Source: Quillaja saponaria
Taxonomy: Eukaryota > Streptophyta > Magnoliopsida > Fabales > Quillajaceae
Direction: 5' to 3'
NCBI GenBank assembly: GCA_029379385.1
Contig: CM055608.1
Coordinates: 24,426,350 to 24,490,349 of the forward strand
Length of the DNA: 64,000 bases
Of this stretch, positions 24,151 to 37,164 are shown piece after piece; position 1 is the stretch's first letter; each line of letters opens with the position of its first letter. The notes under the pieces were generated by a model, which had not been told where the DNA came from, did not search any database, and worked only from the letters and a program-made list of their open reading frames with translations. The position numbers were made by a program, and so were the translations under genes.

Positions 24151-27100
24151 TTTTATTAATTATCCTGATTCTTTGGCATGTTGCATTCTTTTATTTTGAA
24201 TCATCACATTTGTTATTAACAACTATACTGCTTGCATTAGATTGTTAAATGAGTCGTATTTTAATCAATGGAAGCAACACATTGAGTTTGTTCTAAAAAT
24301 TATGGACATGTTTTAACCATGTAAGTTAGAATCTTGTTGCTCTTTATGTTGTTAGCGTTGATACTTAGAAATAATTTTTTGGAAAATGGGATAAATCTAA
24401 TAGGTTAAGCCTTATCCGTTTCCAAATGTCTATCTCTCACCTCACGAGTGGTTTGTCTGAAACTGAAGGTGACTTCTAAGTTTCTTAGTTCAAACGTAGT
24501 TTTAGCAAGTATCTTTTCGGATAAGTTGAAACATACTTATCATAAGAAATCTCAAGATGCTAAAAGGCATAGTAATGATCCGAAATCTAATGTGGCCGGT
24601 TCTAAGTCTGTCATGAAAATAGACCTAATGTGCTTCTAATGAAGTACTAGAGGTTATGTGAAGGAAAATTGCCTTAAATTCATGTCTTGGTTATAAAACC
24701 AAGAAATGTGTTTAAAAGGAACCCAAGTGAATTAGAGATAAAACCTTAAGCCTAGAATGACGTTAAAGTAGATTCACTGGAGTCGTCTTTTCATGACTCG
24801 AAAGTGATTTTAAGCATGTAGGTAAAATTTGATTTTAATTTTCTCCTTGGAAAAAATGGTTATTTTATTTTTGAGTTGGGTAATTTTAAAGTTCAAAATG
24901 CTTTAAATTCTAAAATTATTAGTGGGTTTGTTTAACTCCTCCAAATGTAATACTCATATTTTCATACTAAGAAAATTTGTTTTCAAAAGAATTTTAATTA
25001 AAGAAAAATCCTAAATATTTTGGCATAAACGTTTAGGTCAAATTTTAAGAGAAATATTTGAAAAACTCATAAAAGATGTTATTCCCTTTACTTGTTTTGG
25101 AAACTTAAGGTTTTGTGTTAATTGCATTAAGAGTACATTGACTAAAAAGGTAAAAAATAGGGAAACTAATATTTCAAGGCTCTTAGAGATTTTTTATACT
25201 GATTTCATTGAATCTTATTCCACAGATTGGCAAAAAAAAAAAAAAAAAGTTATTTTTTCACTTTTATTATTGACTTTTCCCATTTTGGTTTTTATACTTG
25301 ATTAAGTAAAATTTTGATTGTTTTACAAATTTTTAAATTTTTCAAAATTGAAGTTGAAATACAATTAGGGACAGTTATTAAAGTTTTAAGGTCTGACTAT
25401 GGTGGTAGTATTATGGCAAACATAATGTTGATAGATAACATCTGAAATTTTTTGCCAGGTACTTACTAGAGTATGGCTTTGTAACCCATTATACCATGTC
25501 TGGTAGCCTTGAACAAAGTGTTATGGCCAAAAGGTCTACTCGTACCCTTAAAGACATGATGAGAAATATGATGAATAAGTCAAACTTCCATGAATATTTT
25601 TGGGGAAAAATCCTTAAACTGGCTTAAATATCCCTAATGGGGCTCCTAGTAAATCAAGGTTGAAAACACATATTTGAGTTGTGGACTGGGAACAAATCTG
25701 GCGTAAACCTTTTTCACGTCTAAGATTGTCAAACTGAAAAAAAGTTTATATAACCTAAAACAAGAAGAAAATCGACCCTATTTTTGCTCACTGTTACTTT
25801 ACTAGTTATCTAGATTACTATAATGGATACAAATTCTATCTACATATGGAACCAAGATAGTAGTATCTCACAATCCAAAATTCTTAGAATTTGATTCATT
25901 GAGTTGAAAAGGTTTTCAACTACTAGTAAAGAAAAAATAAATAAATTTGTCACACTCACTTACATATCTTATCAGGAACTACATCACCTGCATATGTGGT
26001 GAAATCAGGTAATAGGGGGAAGTTAAGAATAATTGAAATTGCATCACCTATTCTCGTTAAAACTGTCACACTTGTTTCTGATGTTGTTCTTTAACATTAG
26101 AATATAGTTGCATAAGCACCTATCTTTAGGCCGGGAATGTGGATTAATGCCATGTGAGATGTGATGCAGTCTATAATAAATAATGGTATATGGAAGTTGA
26201 TTGAATTTTCATAGTGTTCTACACTCATTAGGATGAGTTTATAATACTAACACTAATAATATTTCAAAATGGAAGATTGAGTGTTTCAAAATAAACTAAG
26301 GGTTTCACTCAAAGAGAATGTGTGCCTTTAGTGAGACTTTTTCTCATGTCTCAACTAAAATAATAATATAATAAATAAATAAATAAAATTTGGGTGATTT
26401 TGGCCTTAGTGACTTATTTATCAACCTTGAGTTGTTCTAGATGGATGTGAAAACATCTTTCTTGAATGGAAACCTTATAAAACACATTTACATGGTGAAA
26501 GTTTCAAATAGAATGGAGGTAATAATATTATTTGCAAGCTTAACAAATTTATCAAATGGTCGCTTACAATCATCTAGATAATGGTTATTGAAATTTTGAT
26601 GAGGTAGTCACATCTTTTAGTTATGCTAAGAATAAAGCTGATAAATGAATATACCTTAAGGTCAGTGGGAGCTAGTTTATCATATTGATTTAGTGACACT
26701 AACTTAATGAATATACCTTAAAGTCAATGGGAGCAAGTTTATCATATCCTGATAATAGTTAATGATATCTTACTTGTCATCAATAATGACACTGACTTAT
26801 TTTGTGAGCCAAAGTTAATGTTGTGTAAGGCCTTTGGCACAAAGGATCTTGGAAAAACATATTTTGTTCTTGGTGTTAAGATACACCGGGATATGCCTCA
26901 CCTTTGTTAGGTCTTTCCTAGTAAACCTATATTGATATAGTATTGTATAGGTTCAATGTGTATAAATACAAAACTGGGAATGTGCATGTTGTCAAGAGTG
27001 ACAAGTTCAGTCTAAATTAGTGTCTCGTTAATAAATTTCAGGGAAAATCCATGAGAAATGTGTTTTCTTTTAGTGCAGTCAGAAACTTATATGCTTTAGT

Positions 27101-28152
27101 TTGTACTAGCTTTAACATTGCTTTTGCAGTGGAAGTTTTTAGCACAATCAAACCCAAGATCAGAACATAAGTTATGAAGTATTTACAGAAAACCAAAGTT
27201 TTTATGCTAATGCATAGAATAATTAATCTACTTAAATTAATTAGTTACTCTGATTCTGACTTTGCTAGTTGTAAAGATGATCTTAAATTCACTTTAGGAT
27301 ATATTTTCATGTTAACTTTAGAAGCTGTATCTTGGAATTATTCCAAGCAAAAGTTTCTTTCACTATACAAGCATGGTATGTGGTTGAAGAACATGATAAT
27401 TTATCTTTATGTGGTTGTCTTGATTTTTAAATACTTAAGATCTATTGTAATAACAATTCTACTGTGTTCTTCTTAAAGAGCAGTAAGATTTCTAGTGCAT
27501 CGAGAGGTGATGACCTAGAGATTTTGTGAAAAAAATAAGACATTGTGTTTGAACATATTGATACAGTTAATTGTTGGATGATCCTTTAACCAAGGAACTT
27601 AGGATTTGGGTTTTTTTTTTAAGTCATATTGATAACATGAGTATTGTAGAGTCTTTTGATGTTTTTGGTTAGTATGAGTTTGCGTTATTTTGTTCAAAGT
27701 TAGCATATTATATATGCTATTTTGTGACCTAAGTTTTATTTACATCGATCCTTGTTGGATGGTGTGTTTTTTTGATGAAAATAATAATTATTTTTATTGT
27801 AAGCATCTGGTTTTTAATGAAATCACCCGAAGGACCGACAATGAAAATAGTATATGTTGATTACATTTGGATGTTATTTTCTTGCTACACTACTACATCT
27901 AGATCCATTGTAGATTAGGTTGTTGGCATTTGTAACCATGGATTGGTCTTGTGTCGTTTAAGTGGCACAATAATTGACATGATTCTATGTTAATAATTTA
28001 AATGGACTGAATTGTTTGAAGTGCGTATCAGGACTAATATTTTTTTTTAAAAAATTGTGGCCACATAAAAGTTATATCTTGCCCGAGAGTCGTTTTCTAA
28101 AATGTGTTTTTCAAAGTTTTAAAACTGTAATTAATGTTGCGAAGTGTGAGAA

Positions 28153-28615
28153 TGTTAGAAACTTCATATGTGTGGGCATTCATTAATTGTGCAGTTTTGT
28201 TTTAATAAAACAAGTTTAAGGTTTGGTTCACATGAGACGTACTGATAAAAGTCCATATGGTTTATGTGATCGTTTTGGATAGGGCTAAGCACACTTCTTA
28301 TTAGTTAGATGTGGATTAACTGTAAGTGTAGGCTGAGTGACTTTAGGAGTCTTTAATGGGAGGGCTCTTAGGATTTATCTGATGATAAATAAGCTAGATC
28401 CCCTTTTCTCTCTTAATAATTTTGTCCCATTAAGAACTGCCAGTAAAAACAGAGAGGAAGATCTGGCTATATAAACATTCTACTGAGGTGTGCTTGTTTG
28501 AGATTTCACATATCCGTTGTTATGGTTCAATCAAGAACACAAATATTCATAATTATTGTATTCTAAATTTATGTCACATTCATAATTATTGTATTCTAAA
28601 TTCATGTATTGGACA
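28153..28615 (+). repeat. 3' LTR of the Copia element
   Basis: Begins TGTTAGAAACTTCATATGTG like the 5' LTR and ends TATTGGACA just before the TGGTA target duplication. It has its own duplication of about 35 bp (ATTCATAATTATTGTATTC, twice) near 28545-28600. The two LTRs differ at many positions, which points to an old insertion. Confidence 0.9.
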
Positions 28616-28745
28616 TGGTATGTCCAAGTTTGTTGCAGAAAGGAGCTTTGATTCTGCCAAAGAAGTTGAAAGTTCCCTGCCTCTTCAAACTATTGTATCA
28701 GAATAGTTTTCTCAGTCCAGAACCACATGATTCCTACCTGAAGAG

Positions 28746-29204
28746 GCTCCCTTTTGGCCTATTTCTTGCCAGTTATGCATTTTTCTGATATCGAATGAAA
28801 ACAACTTGATGAGGTCTTAGTGACACGGACAAATTATTTGTCATATCTAAAGATCAACTACTTTACTGGGTTCATATAATGCTCCTTGGTTGAAAGCACA
28901 GGTACCACTGAGCTAAATACTAGGAAAATTCAGTTCATATATCCTCCTTTATATTAACTGTAGGTCTGCGTATGCATGTGACATTGGATAGGCAAGTTTG
29001 CATTTCCCATGTCAATTTTGCGGAAGTTCATAGCAGTCATATATGTTACTTAATCTCCAAGTGCACGTATAGGACGGTCACATGCTCTTCCTTCATCCAT
29101 GTCTTCTTCTCTTCTTCAACATTGTTTGATTTAATCTATACTATGATGGCCAAGAAGGCCGCACAATCCTATTCCCATTTTCTTGTATATGTACTACTTT
29201 GCAG
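28746..29204. other. Spacer before the SF3A2 fragment
   Basis: No coding region was recognised. It may hold the rotted upstream introns or exons of the SF3A2 copy, but no exon could be identified. Confidence 0.3.
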
Positions 29205-30116
29205 TCAAAATTGGCAGGCCTGGGAATGGACTAACAAAGCAATTTGATGCGGAAACAAAGCAGAGGTCTCTCCTCTTCTAGGTTTGTTTTCCCATTCTTC
29301 TCCCTCTCCCACAATCTGCTTGATAGTTTTGTAATGATCAACATTCTCCATTCCCATATTAAGTTCTGATATTTGGTACCTAAGTTATGTGTCTGGCTTG
29401 TGATGCAGATAGAATATCCTGAAATTGACCTCACCAAACCAAGGCACCAATTTTTGTCTTCTTATGAGCATGTAGGCTCTGCTTTATTGACTTCATTTTC
29501 TTCAACCCTTTCTCCCATTGTTAGGGATCCATTATTAGAGTTTTGGAATTTTTGCTGATGTCTCTACATTCCAGGTTCACCCCCAAGTTTTTCTCACATT
29601 TTATTCGGTTTTTGCTTTCTTGAACAAGATACTAAAAGCTCATCTACTTCATCGAATGAGTCAAATATTTCAGTTCCTCCTCTCCATACAAGGAGAACAG
29701 AAAAAGAAGAAAACACATTATGGAAGAAGTAACTTCATTTAAATAAACACAAACCAATCTGTACCAGACGAAAATCAAGTGAGAAACTCATGTGTCCTGT
29801 CTTTAAAGTCTCTTATATTCCTTTTCTCTCAATTTATTTTATAGTTGTTTTCTTCTATTTTTTATTAAAACAAAGAAATTTAGTTTCCGACTTATGCACT
29901 GAGCTATCTAGCAGTAGAATTGGGTTGAGCCATTACTTATAGTTATATTTAATTATCTGACATGCAAGTAGGGATGATATGCTGTGCAGTTGTTCTTCAA
30001 AACAAAGCCACCAGAGGCTGGCAAACCGCCTGCACCAGCAGCCTATGGTACATCAGCTCCTGGTGCCCCATCAATGCTGTTGCCCCCACCACCTCCACCA
30101 CAAGACCCAATATTCT
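29205..30116 (+). pseudogene. Partial SF3A2 (splicing factor 3A subunit 2) gene relic
   Basis: The intact protein is a U2 snRNP subunit in the nucleus. Four exon-like pieces remain in order, separated by intron sequence with AG/GT borders. 29205-29281 reads KIGRPGNGLTKQFDAETKQR with a CAG-to-TAG stop at its end. 29409-29475 reads IEYPEIDLTKPRHQFLSSYE. About 29570-29600 reads TPKFFSH. About 29984-30116 reads FFKTKPPEAGKPPAPAAYG and a proline-rich tail ending in a stop. The zinc-finger N-terminal half and the block after SSYE are missing. Retained introns show it arose by DNA duplication and not by retroposition. It is a broken fragment. Confidence 0.82.
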
Positions 30117-31983
30117 AAAATGGATGTAAACGCCCAAAATGGCGCGCGTACTGATGTCAGAACAAAAGGCCCAGATGTGGCGGAGGGGTTGCTTCATATC
30201 AATGTAGCAGTGGAGGACGCAAGGTGAAGCCAATCAACCAGTCTTCACACATTCTAGTCGATCTCGTAGATGCTAAAATATCTCTGCATGCAACAGATCA
30301 AGTATTTTGAACAAGTCTGATAGCAACAAATTTGATAAATTGGCACAAAAAGAAAAAACAGTTTGATGAGAGAAACATTCTCTCGCTTATCCCTAGCCAA
30401 ATGTCGAGGAAAAGGTGAAGAACACTTTGTTGTATTAATTTATTATGACAATGAAGTTAGATATCCCCAGAATGGAGGGATGAGGTAGTAAAAGGAAGTT
30501 CTGAAGGTTCCTTTCATAAGCGCAGCTGCATATTGTATATATATATGCTTCAATACTGATTTTTGTGTTGAAGTAATCTCTGTTTTTCAAGCAGAGATGA
30601 CAAGACGGTGTTGTTTGGTTACTGCAGCCACTGATATAGGATACACCTATGTTGTTATATTGCAAGAATTTCCTAACCACCATAAAAATTTCAGGGCTCG
30701 AAATTTCCATCCAAAAAGTTACAAAATTTCTATTCTATTATTTTTGAGTGCTTGAGAAAATTCAATGCCTATCGCTTCCGATCCATGAATGTATCTTGAA
30801 ATAAATTATGTGACAGAATATTTGGAGAGATTAGATTCATCAAAATAGCAATTCAGTTACACAGAGTAAGCAGAAGATGAAGGCTATGAAATCAACGTAT
30901 TCATGTGGTTGAAGTGTTTGAGAAGATATTGGCGATGCTCTTGATGAATATTTTCTAAAGGATCAGTATGAGGTATGTCATTTTGTTATGTTCTTAATAA
31001 TGTTTGTTATTTTTTTACAATTGTTTGAGATTCTTGAAAAGGTCACTTCTCAAATACTTCCATACTTACAGAGGATAATTTGTTTCCTCTGACAGTCAAA
31101 GCTTATTTCGCATTTTTTCCATTCGTTAAATGAGTAATTGAACCCAATGGGATATCTGAGTTACCCTACTTCATTAGCTGTGCTCTCATTTGCAAAAAGT
31201 ATTTCTGTCTTGAACTCTAACTTATATTGTATCGATCTGCGTACTAAATAAGTATGGGTATTACCCATTTCATTTTTGGCTAAATCTGTAGAAGAAATGG
31301 TTTTAAAATAAGTAATTGTAAATTGTAATATAATTGTATAAGGCATTGAACACACAGTATAATCATGTGACTTTATTTTAATACATGCACAAAGTTTAAG
31401 ATGATCTCGGTTTCATGCATGGTATAATATTAATAGAAACACATCAATAATGGCTAAATATCCAATTCAATTTCGCTTTCTGGTTTGCTGTATGTATCTA
31501 TTTTTCTTTATACATGTTATACTATTACTATTTGTTTCCATATCTCAATTTGTCTAATGAACAGATAGCGGGTTTGATATCAGATCGATCTCTGATAAAC
31601 ATACAACAACAAAAGTTTACAATAAGGATTGAAAGTTGAAACATAATAAAAATCAAAGCACAGTGACAAAGTCATTGGTTTCTATACTTACAAAGTGTTG
31701 AACTATAGTAGGCCTAATCACGCATAACATAGACTCACAGACCATGATTCTTGTACACAAATAGTACTCCAACATGTATTATCTGATGTGTGAACGAAAT
31801 CTTTATTGTTCTTGATACAACTTGGTGGCTTGCTAGAGCTTCAGTTTCCAGCTGCAAATCAAAGTAAATTAAGAATAGAGTTATATTGACATTTGACACA
31901 CATATATTTGAATTTTAGAGTTAATCATTGAGTGTACTGGATTACTACTAGCGACTAATACAACTACTACTACCTCTTTTCTC
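30117..31983. other. Gene-free stretch
   Basis: No convincing exon, element or repeat was seen. The last few hundred bases would include the 3' untranslated region of the minus-strand RADIALIS-like gene. Confidence 0.4.
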
Positions 31984-32217
31984 CTAATCTGAGTCAGTTG
32001 TCCAATACTTTGGGCATGGAACTTTGCCTGATTCGATATCTTTGACATCCTTGACAAGGAGCTCATAGTGGTTTTTCACTTCCTCAAGAGTTTTTGCTCC
32101 GCCAATGGCCCTGGCAACATTGTCCCAACGGTCGGAGGCATCCTTGTCATAAACCGCCAGAGCCCTTTCAAAGGCCTTGTTTTCCTCTGTAGTCCATGAA
32201 CTTGAACTGGATGTCAT
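31984..32217 (-). CDS. RADIALIS-like SANT/MYB-related protein
   Basis: A 77-residue protein with one SANT/MYB domain, the usual size of the plant RADIALIS-like (RL/RSM) family. Members are small nuclear proteins; snapdragon RADIALIS competes for MYB-type partners in floral asymmetry, and relatives act in development and light responses. The domain spans residues of about 6-60: [18 protein letters not shown], then [26 protein letters not shown]. The family tail [12 protein letters not shown] follows. The regularly spaced tryptophans of helices 1 and 2 are W8 and W32; the third position is a tyrosine, as in the family. The start MTSSSSSW is the only ATG in a suitable position, and the stop is TAG at 31984. 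It is intact, with no intron in the coding part. It stands alone with no related neighbour. Which RL member it is cannot be settled by eye. Confidence 0.92.
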   Translation of the reverse strand: MTSSSSSWTTEENKAFERALAVYDKDASDRWDNVARAIGGAKTLEEVKNHYELLVKDVKDIESGKVPCPKYWTTDSD

Positions 32218-32306
32218 TTTTTAGGCTGAGAAAGTAATTGAAATTGAAGTTAAGATGGTGAGAATCTTTGAAAGGCTGATATGTGCAAAAGAGGTGGCAA
32301 TGCTTG

Positions 32307-32318
32307 CTCTTTATAAGC
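32307..32318 (-). promoter_or_regulatory. Probable TATA box of the RADIALIS-like gene
   Basis: The minus strand reads TGCTTATAAAGA about 95 bases before the ATG, a usual distance for a plant TATA box and short leader. Confidence 0.4.
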
Positions 32319-32319
32319 A

Positions 32320-35300
32320 GGAGTGAAGGAAGAGTGAGGTGGGGTTAGTGCCAGTTGGCATTAAAATCTTTACAAAATATATTGAAATTTCAACTATTTT
32401 TCTCCTTAATTGGGGACTACAAAGAACCAGAACCAAGAAAAAAAGATTAGCAATTTGGGAGAATCAGTATATTCAAGTAGTAGAAAAAATTGAGTGAACA
32501 GAAAAACCTTGATAAAGTTAAACAAATCATATATATCACGAAGCAGGTTGAAAATGAAGTTACTGGGTTTGAAGCTTGTGCGATTTCAGCAATAGAAAAC
32601 TCATTCCATGTTCCTAAACAGTAGGACTTGTAAACCCTGTATAACAACTTAATTAATTAGTCTTTTGAAATGGAAGATGATAGCTCAGTAAAATTCAAAC
32701 CATATGTATCCTTCCTTTCCTTGATAAACACGCCAAGATAATAAACCCTGTGAATCAACTGACTGTAGGAAAACTTCCACTTTGCACTAGAACAACCAAT
32801 ATGAGCTAAGCTTATTCTAATGAGTTCTGTTGCAAAACAAAATCAAAATACCAAAAAAATCTTCCTTGCAGGTGTACAATTTGTTCTGAAGTCTGAACAA
32901 CATCCCAAGCACACAATCTGGCCAGTTGTATACTTGTATCCCAACAATGAACATGGTCAACCTGCGTTCAAAACATGTTAACCAATCCTAGTTCATTAAA
33001 GTTGATCTAACAAAATTTATTTCTAAGTCTGGTCACTCCTTCAGCAAACAGAGAATTTTTAGTGTGTTACCCTTTTGATATCTGTTTGAGCTCTAGTGAT
33101 GAACATTCACAATCCCGTCCCAAAAGAAAATAATAATAATAATAATAATAATAATTCACAATCATATTCTGACTGACGTCACTTTAGTCATGGGCAACAG
33201 AAATGCCTTGATAAAATCTGTCATTGGGGAAAAGCTGTCATACATGGCCTGAAAAAGTGTATTGAAACTTAAGCTTTAGATGACAGATACATCTGCAAAA
33301 GCCGATTCTGTGTAATATTCTTGGTAATCGAGAAGAGACAAAACTAAATATATTTGGAATGATGCTTACTTCTTACAAAGCATTATATTTAGGAGCTGGA
33401 CCATGGAATTAGTTGGCAACTTGTGTGTTTGTCCCCACTCTCTTTTCCAACAGATTTAGCCTTCAAGGAATCGTGAACCGTATAATATTGAGTACATGCC
33501 TAGTACTTAGCATTTACGGTTAGTGATTCTTCAAATATTTATGATTGTGAAATGTTAAAGAAGGGAACCGATTCGTTCATCTTGTTGGTACAACTTTAGA
33601 ACACTTGCTGAAGATAATGGAAAACAAACAAAGATGTAGAATTTAAACGTCAATTTCCACTAAAGACGTATGAACCTTGTTATTTCTTTCAGTATTTGTA
33701 ATTTCTGCTCTTCCTTCTCTTATTTCTACATAAGTTGACGCATATAGCTCTGCAGACAGAATTCATTGTCATATTTTATCTTTCTCTTTTACTTATAAGA
33801 GTTTCTCTAACAAATCAAAAATTTATGAAGAAAATAATAAATTACAAATAGTTATAAATAAATTATAGTAGCAGGTTTAGAAACATTGAAAGTGAATGCA
33901 GCCTCATTTTCAAGTTGTATCAAGTCAAAATCACTGGATGCCTGCTTATCTGCCCATAGGGTTTGCAAAGGTCATTACTTGAAAACCACTTCAATAAATT
34001 TCTAGGAATCCTTTTTCCTTTAATGATAAAAAGTGAACATTCAAAGAAACACCCTATCTTCCACCATTTTTGGAAGCATTACCAAACCATTCAAAGATAT
34101 GCCCTCACTAATCGATTCTTTTTCTGCTGGTCCTTCACACCAGTTGGATTATCTGTCTTTCTTAGCACGGATTCCCATACATTTGTTTGATTAGAGTGAT
34201 TGTTGTGCTTATTGTGGACCATTTAATTGATATTAGAAGGTAGCTAACTGTTAAAAATGTTTATTTTGTGTGTTCATCCACATTATGAGCTTTTTACTTG
34301 ACCAGGGAATCAGGAATCTGCTACTTTACGAGGAAGGAAAGGAATTAACCACGTAGCTAGAACTGGTTTGTTAGTCTTTAACAACTGCAAATGCAAAGAA
34401 AGAACCTTTTTAGAAAGAATATTTAGTGCAGGAGGAACTTCTAGAATTCAAAATTTTAATTGGTGGATTGAATATAAAGTCAGTTTGGTTAACATTGCAG
34501 ATGGAAGAAGAGATGCTAGCTTTCTTAACTGAGAAAAACCCCAAGGACTAATATTTGGCAACTAAGTGTTTCTGTATGTTAATGAAACTAACATGTCCCG
34601 GGGCTACTAGCTTTATTTTGGGAAGAATCAAACGCTATGATTTCATTTGACAAATAGGTTAGGCCACAAATTGCTGTACCACAATTTTCACATAGAAGAG
34701 CGCAGACATACAAACTCACCCACACCTCCAAAGCCTGTTTCATTTTCTGCAAATTCAAACTGGCAATTAGGAAAGCTTTCTATTTTCCAACCTTGTGTTT
34801 GGGGCATATGACTATTTGAAGTTTGTCCAGCAATGGCCAAGACAACACCACTGCTGAACAAAGCTTATAGAAATTATATGCCCCAACATAAAGTTGTAGC
34901 AGAAGAAATTAAGCAGCTCTCATGGCAACTTCAAATTCAATATGATCACTATGCTTGCAATCTCATGAATTCATTCACATATTTATAGACTAGAAGTAAG
35001 TGTATAAATTCCAATTTCTCAGTATCATCAACACATTAATTTGGTGGATGTTGAATGATAAAGATAAATTTCAAGTCTACTTCATCAAAATTTCCAATTA
35101 GGGACATGTTTTATAAGAAGATGCATGCAAAAATGGTACTTGGCTTAATTAGTTCAGTACTGCAAGAAAATCTTTGACCAATGAAATGATATTTTATTTA
35201 GAACTAATATGATATTATCAGGACAAATGATTAGCATGATTCTTATAATTATGGAACATAATTTATTCATATAATTAATAATTGTATTTAACTTAATTTT

Positions 35301-35999
35301 GAATTATATCTTTAATAATATTATGATTTTTACCTTTTATAGAGGATTGTGACCCATTGTATTATACAAATTAAGTTAATGAGATTATGTAACCATTAAT
35401 TTGAGTATTGAATTCTTCTATTAGGGTATCTTAATTTGAACCACATCAATTGTTCTTTTAAAAAGTCTAATTTCCCATCAAAACTAGTAGGTAATTAGTT
35501 GCAGTCATTTTTTAAGATATAATTATATAAGAGGTTGAAAGCTATAGATCAACTTGATTTAGTAATGTCGTAACTTTTTTAGAAGTGTTATGTTTTTCTA
35601 ACTCTCTTAGAGTTGCTTTTAAAATGTTACAATAATAATATTAGGTAAAAGAATGTAAAGACCGATCTCAATAAGTAAAAGTCACAAAATTATGCTTAAT
35701 TCATTAATGATGTGACCTTTTTCATTATAAATTAAGATTACATTAGGTTTTTAAATTCTTGAGAGCATAAACCGGATTTTAAAAACACCTCTTAACTTTT
35801 AAAAACTCAAAGCAGAAACATCCTAACACTTTTGTACTAAATATAAAAAAATTGACTTATGCATTTCATAAACATAAGCGGGAACATTACCAAATCAACC
35901 CCGAATTTTTATTTATTTATTTTTTTCACATGAAATTTTTACTTGACAGTAGACGAGAGTTGAACTGCGCAATTATTCTAGGCTAGAATGAAACGTCTG
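32320..35999. other. Gene-free intergenic stretch
   Basis: Contains an AAT microsatellite (about 33131-33153) and scattered short ORFs with no recognisable product. Nothing else could be identified. The right end abuts the first SCPL relic. Confidence 0.4.
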
Positions 36000-36503
36000 C
36001 CTCGGAAGCCACGTGTTAATTTCCAACAATTTTCTGGGTACATCCCGGTTGATGAAAAGAAACAGAGAAATCTGATTTACTACTTTGTAAACCCTGCTTC
36101 AAAGCCTGTTGTTCTCTGACTAAATGAAGGTACTTTTAAATTATTTCCTAAATTCAACAAAAATATGAAAGTGTGTTATGTTGCTAAGTCTTTTATGAAG
36201 TCTTGGTCTTGCGCGCGTTCGAGTAGTTTTATTCATTCCAACCTTTTTTTGGTTTCGGCACACATGGTGATCACCTTCCATATTAGGCAACATTAACAAA
36301 ATAAAAAAGAAAAAACATTCTTCCGTTTCGGTTTGAGTTGATGGACTAATTGCTTTATTCTTATGCAGGGCCTGGCTGTTCATCTGTTGGAAATGGAGCT
36401 TTTGCTGAATATAGTCTTCTATCACTGCTAAAAAGACTATAGTGAAGAATGACTACAGTTGGAATGAAGGTCCCCCATTATAGATTAAATAACCCATTAA
36501 TTT

Positions 36504-36803
36504 TGATTCTACTGGATTCACCTATCTAATCCACTAAAGACACATGGTGCATGGTGCATGGCAGTAGTGCCTGGCATCATTAAACCATCTGAACACGTGG
36601 CGAATCCTTATAGGACACACTAACAATATAAAGGCTGACACAAATCTAAAACAAGTTACTTGAACTTTTTTAACATAACAGTCAGCATTAGTATTATTCT
36701 CTGTTATCATTTTATAAGTATACACATGTCAAGAATTGATTGTCTAGTCTGCCATGCCAGCCTAGTCAAATCACCCACTCGCGGGTTAAATCAAAACTTA
36801 ATA
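36504..36803 (+). repeat. 5' LTR of the non-autonomous element
   Basis: Shares GGCAGTAGTG(C/A)CTGGCATCATTAAAC and CCTATAGGACAC-type words with the LTR at 38589-38896. A short CATGGTG(CATGGTG) duplication lies near 36540. Confidence 0.8.
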
Positions 36804-37164
36804 TTAGTACCGTTTGTGGGATACTACTCATTTAGTTTTACTAACATTATGGTGATTTACCAAGTAACATCATGAATCAGAAGGGGACCGAGGTAGGATA
36901 CCTGAAGAGACAATCGGGAGGAAGGAACAGAACTCCTACTCCCCGGGATATAGATGGGCCCACAAACATTGGATGCTTGGATCATGCAAAACTAGTTTGA
37001 GTCGTTGATGAGAGCTATAATGACATTATCCAAGAGGGTGGATGGTATCAGTCCGCAAAGTGGAAAGAAGCTCTGGGAGGATCACTCACCCATTGAAACA
37101 TTGACCCATCGGGGCAGAGAGTTGTTCACGGAGATGGACGGTCCGGGAGAGAGCTCGAAGGCTA

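Larger units (their letters stand above)
22017..28615 (+). mobile_element. Full-length but degenerate Ty1/Copia retrotransposon, target duplication TGGTA
   Basis: Bounded by two LTRs (22017-22481 and 28153-28615) and the 5-bp duplication TGGTA (22012-22016 and 28616-28620). The primer-binding site TGGTATCAAAGC follows the 5' LTR at 22484, and a purine-rich tract (GAAGTGTGAGAA) ends just before the 3' LTR. Order inside is Copia-type. A worn zinc knuckle is near 24630-24690 (YVKENCLKF). A GAG-pre-integrase region is near 25025-25225 (EIFEKLIKDVIPF, NCIKSTLTKK). Integrase is near 25390-25620 (RTLKDMMRNMMNKS), reverse transcriptase near 26430-26900 (LDVKTSFLNGN, then GTKDLGKTYFVLGVKI) and RNase H near 27060-27470 (YSDSDFASCKDD, WNYSKQKFLSL). 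Stops and frame changes are found throughout, so it is inactive. A 57-bp duplication lies in RT near 26645-26750. Confidence 0.92.
21845..28745 (+). repeat. Unidentified duplicated block, copy 2, split by a Copia element
   Basis: The pieces 21845-22016 and 28616-28745 together align with the block at 15610-15875. The left piece has ATGCTTCTCTGGATGAACGC and the right piece TTTGTTGCAGAAAGG, GATTCTGCCAAAGAAGTTG and CCACATGATTCC. The Copia element at 22017-28615 sits between them with its TGGTA duplication, so the block was continuous before that insertion. Its original function is unknown. Confidence 0.5.

Noticed and set aside
22017..28615. Reading the Copia element as an endogenous plant virus
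   Set aside because: Integrase precedes RT and RNase H, and there are paired LTRs with a 5-bp duplication, which is a Copia retrotransposon and not a pararetrovirus.
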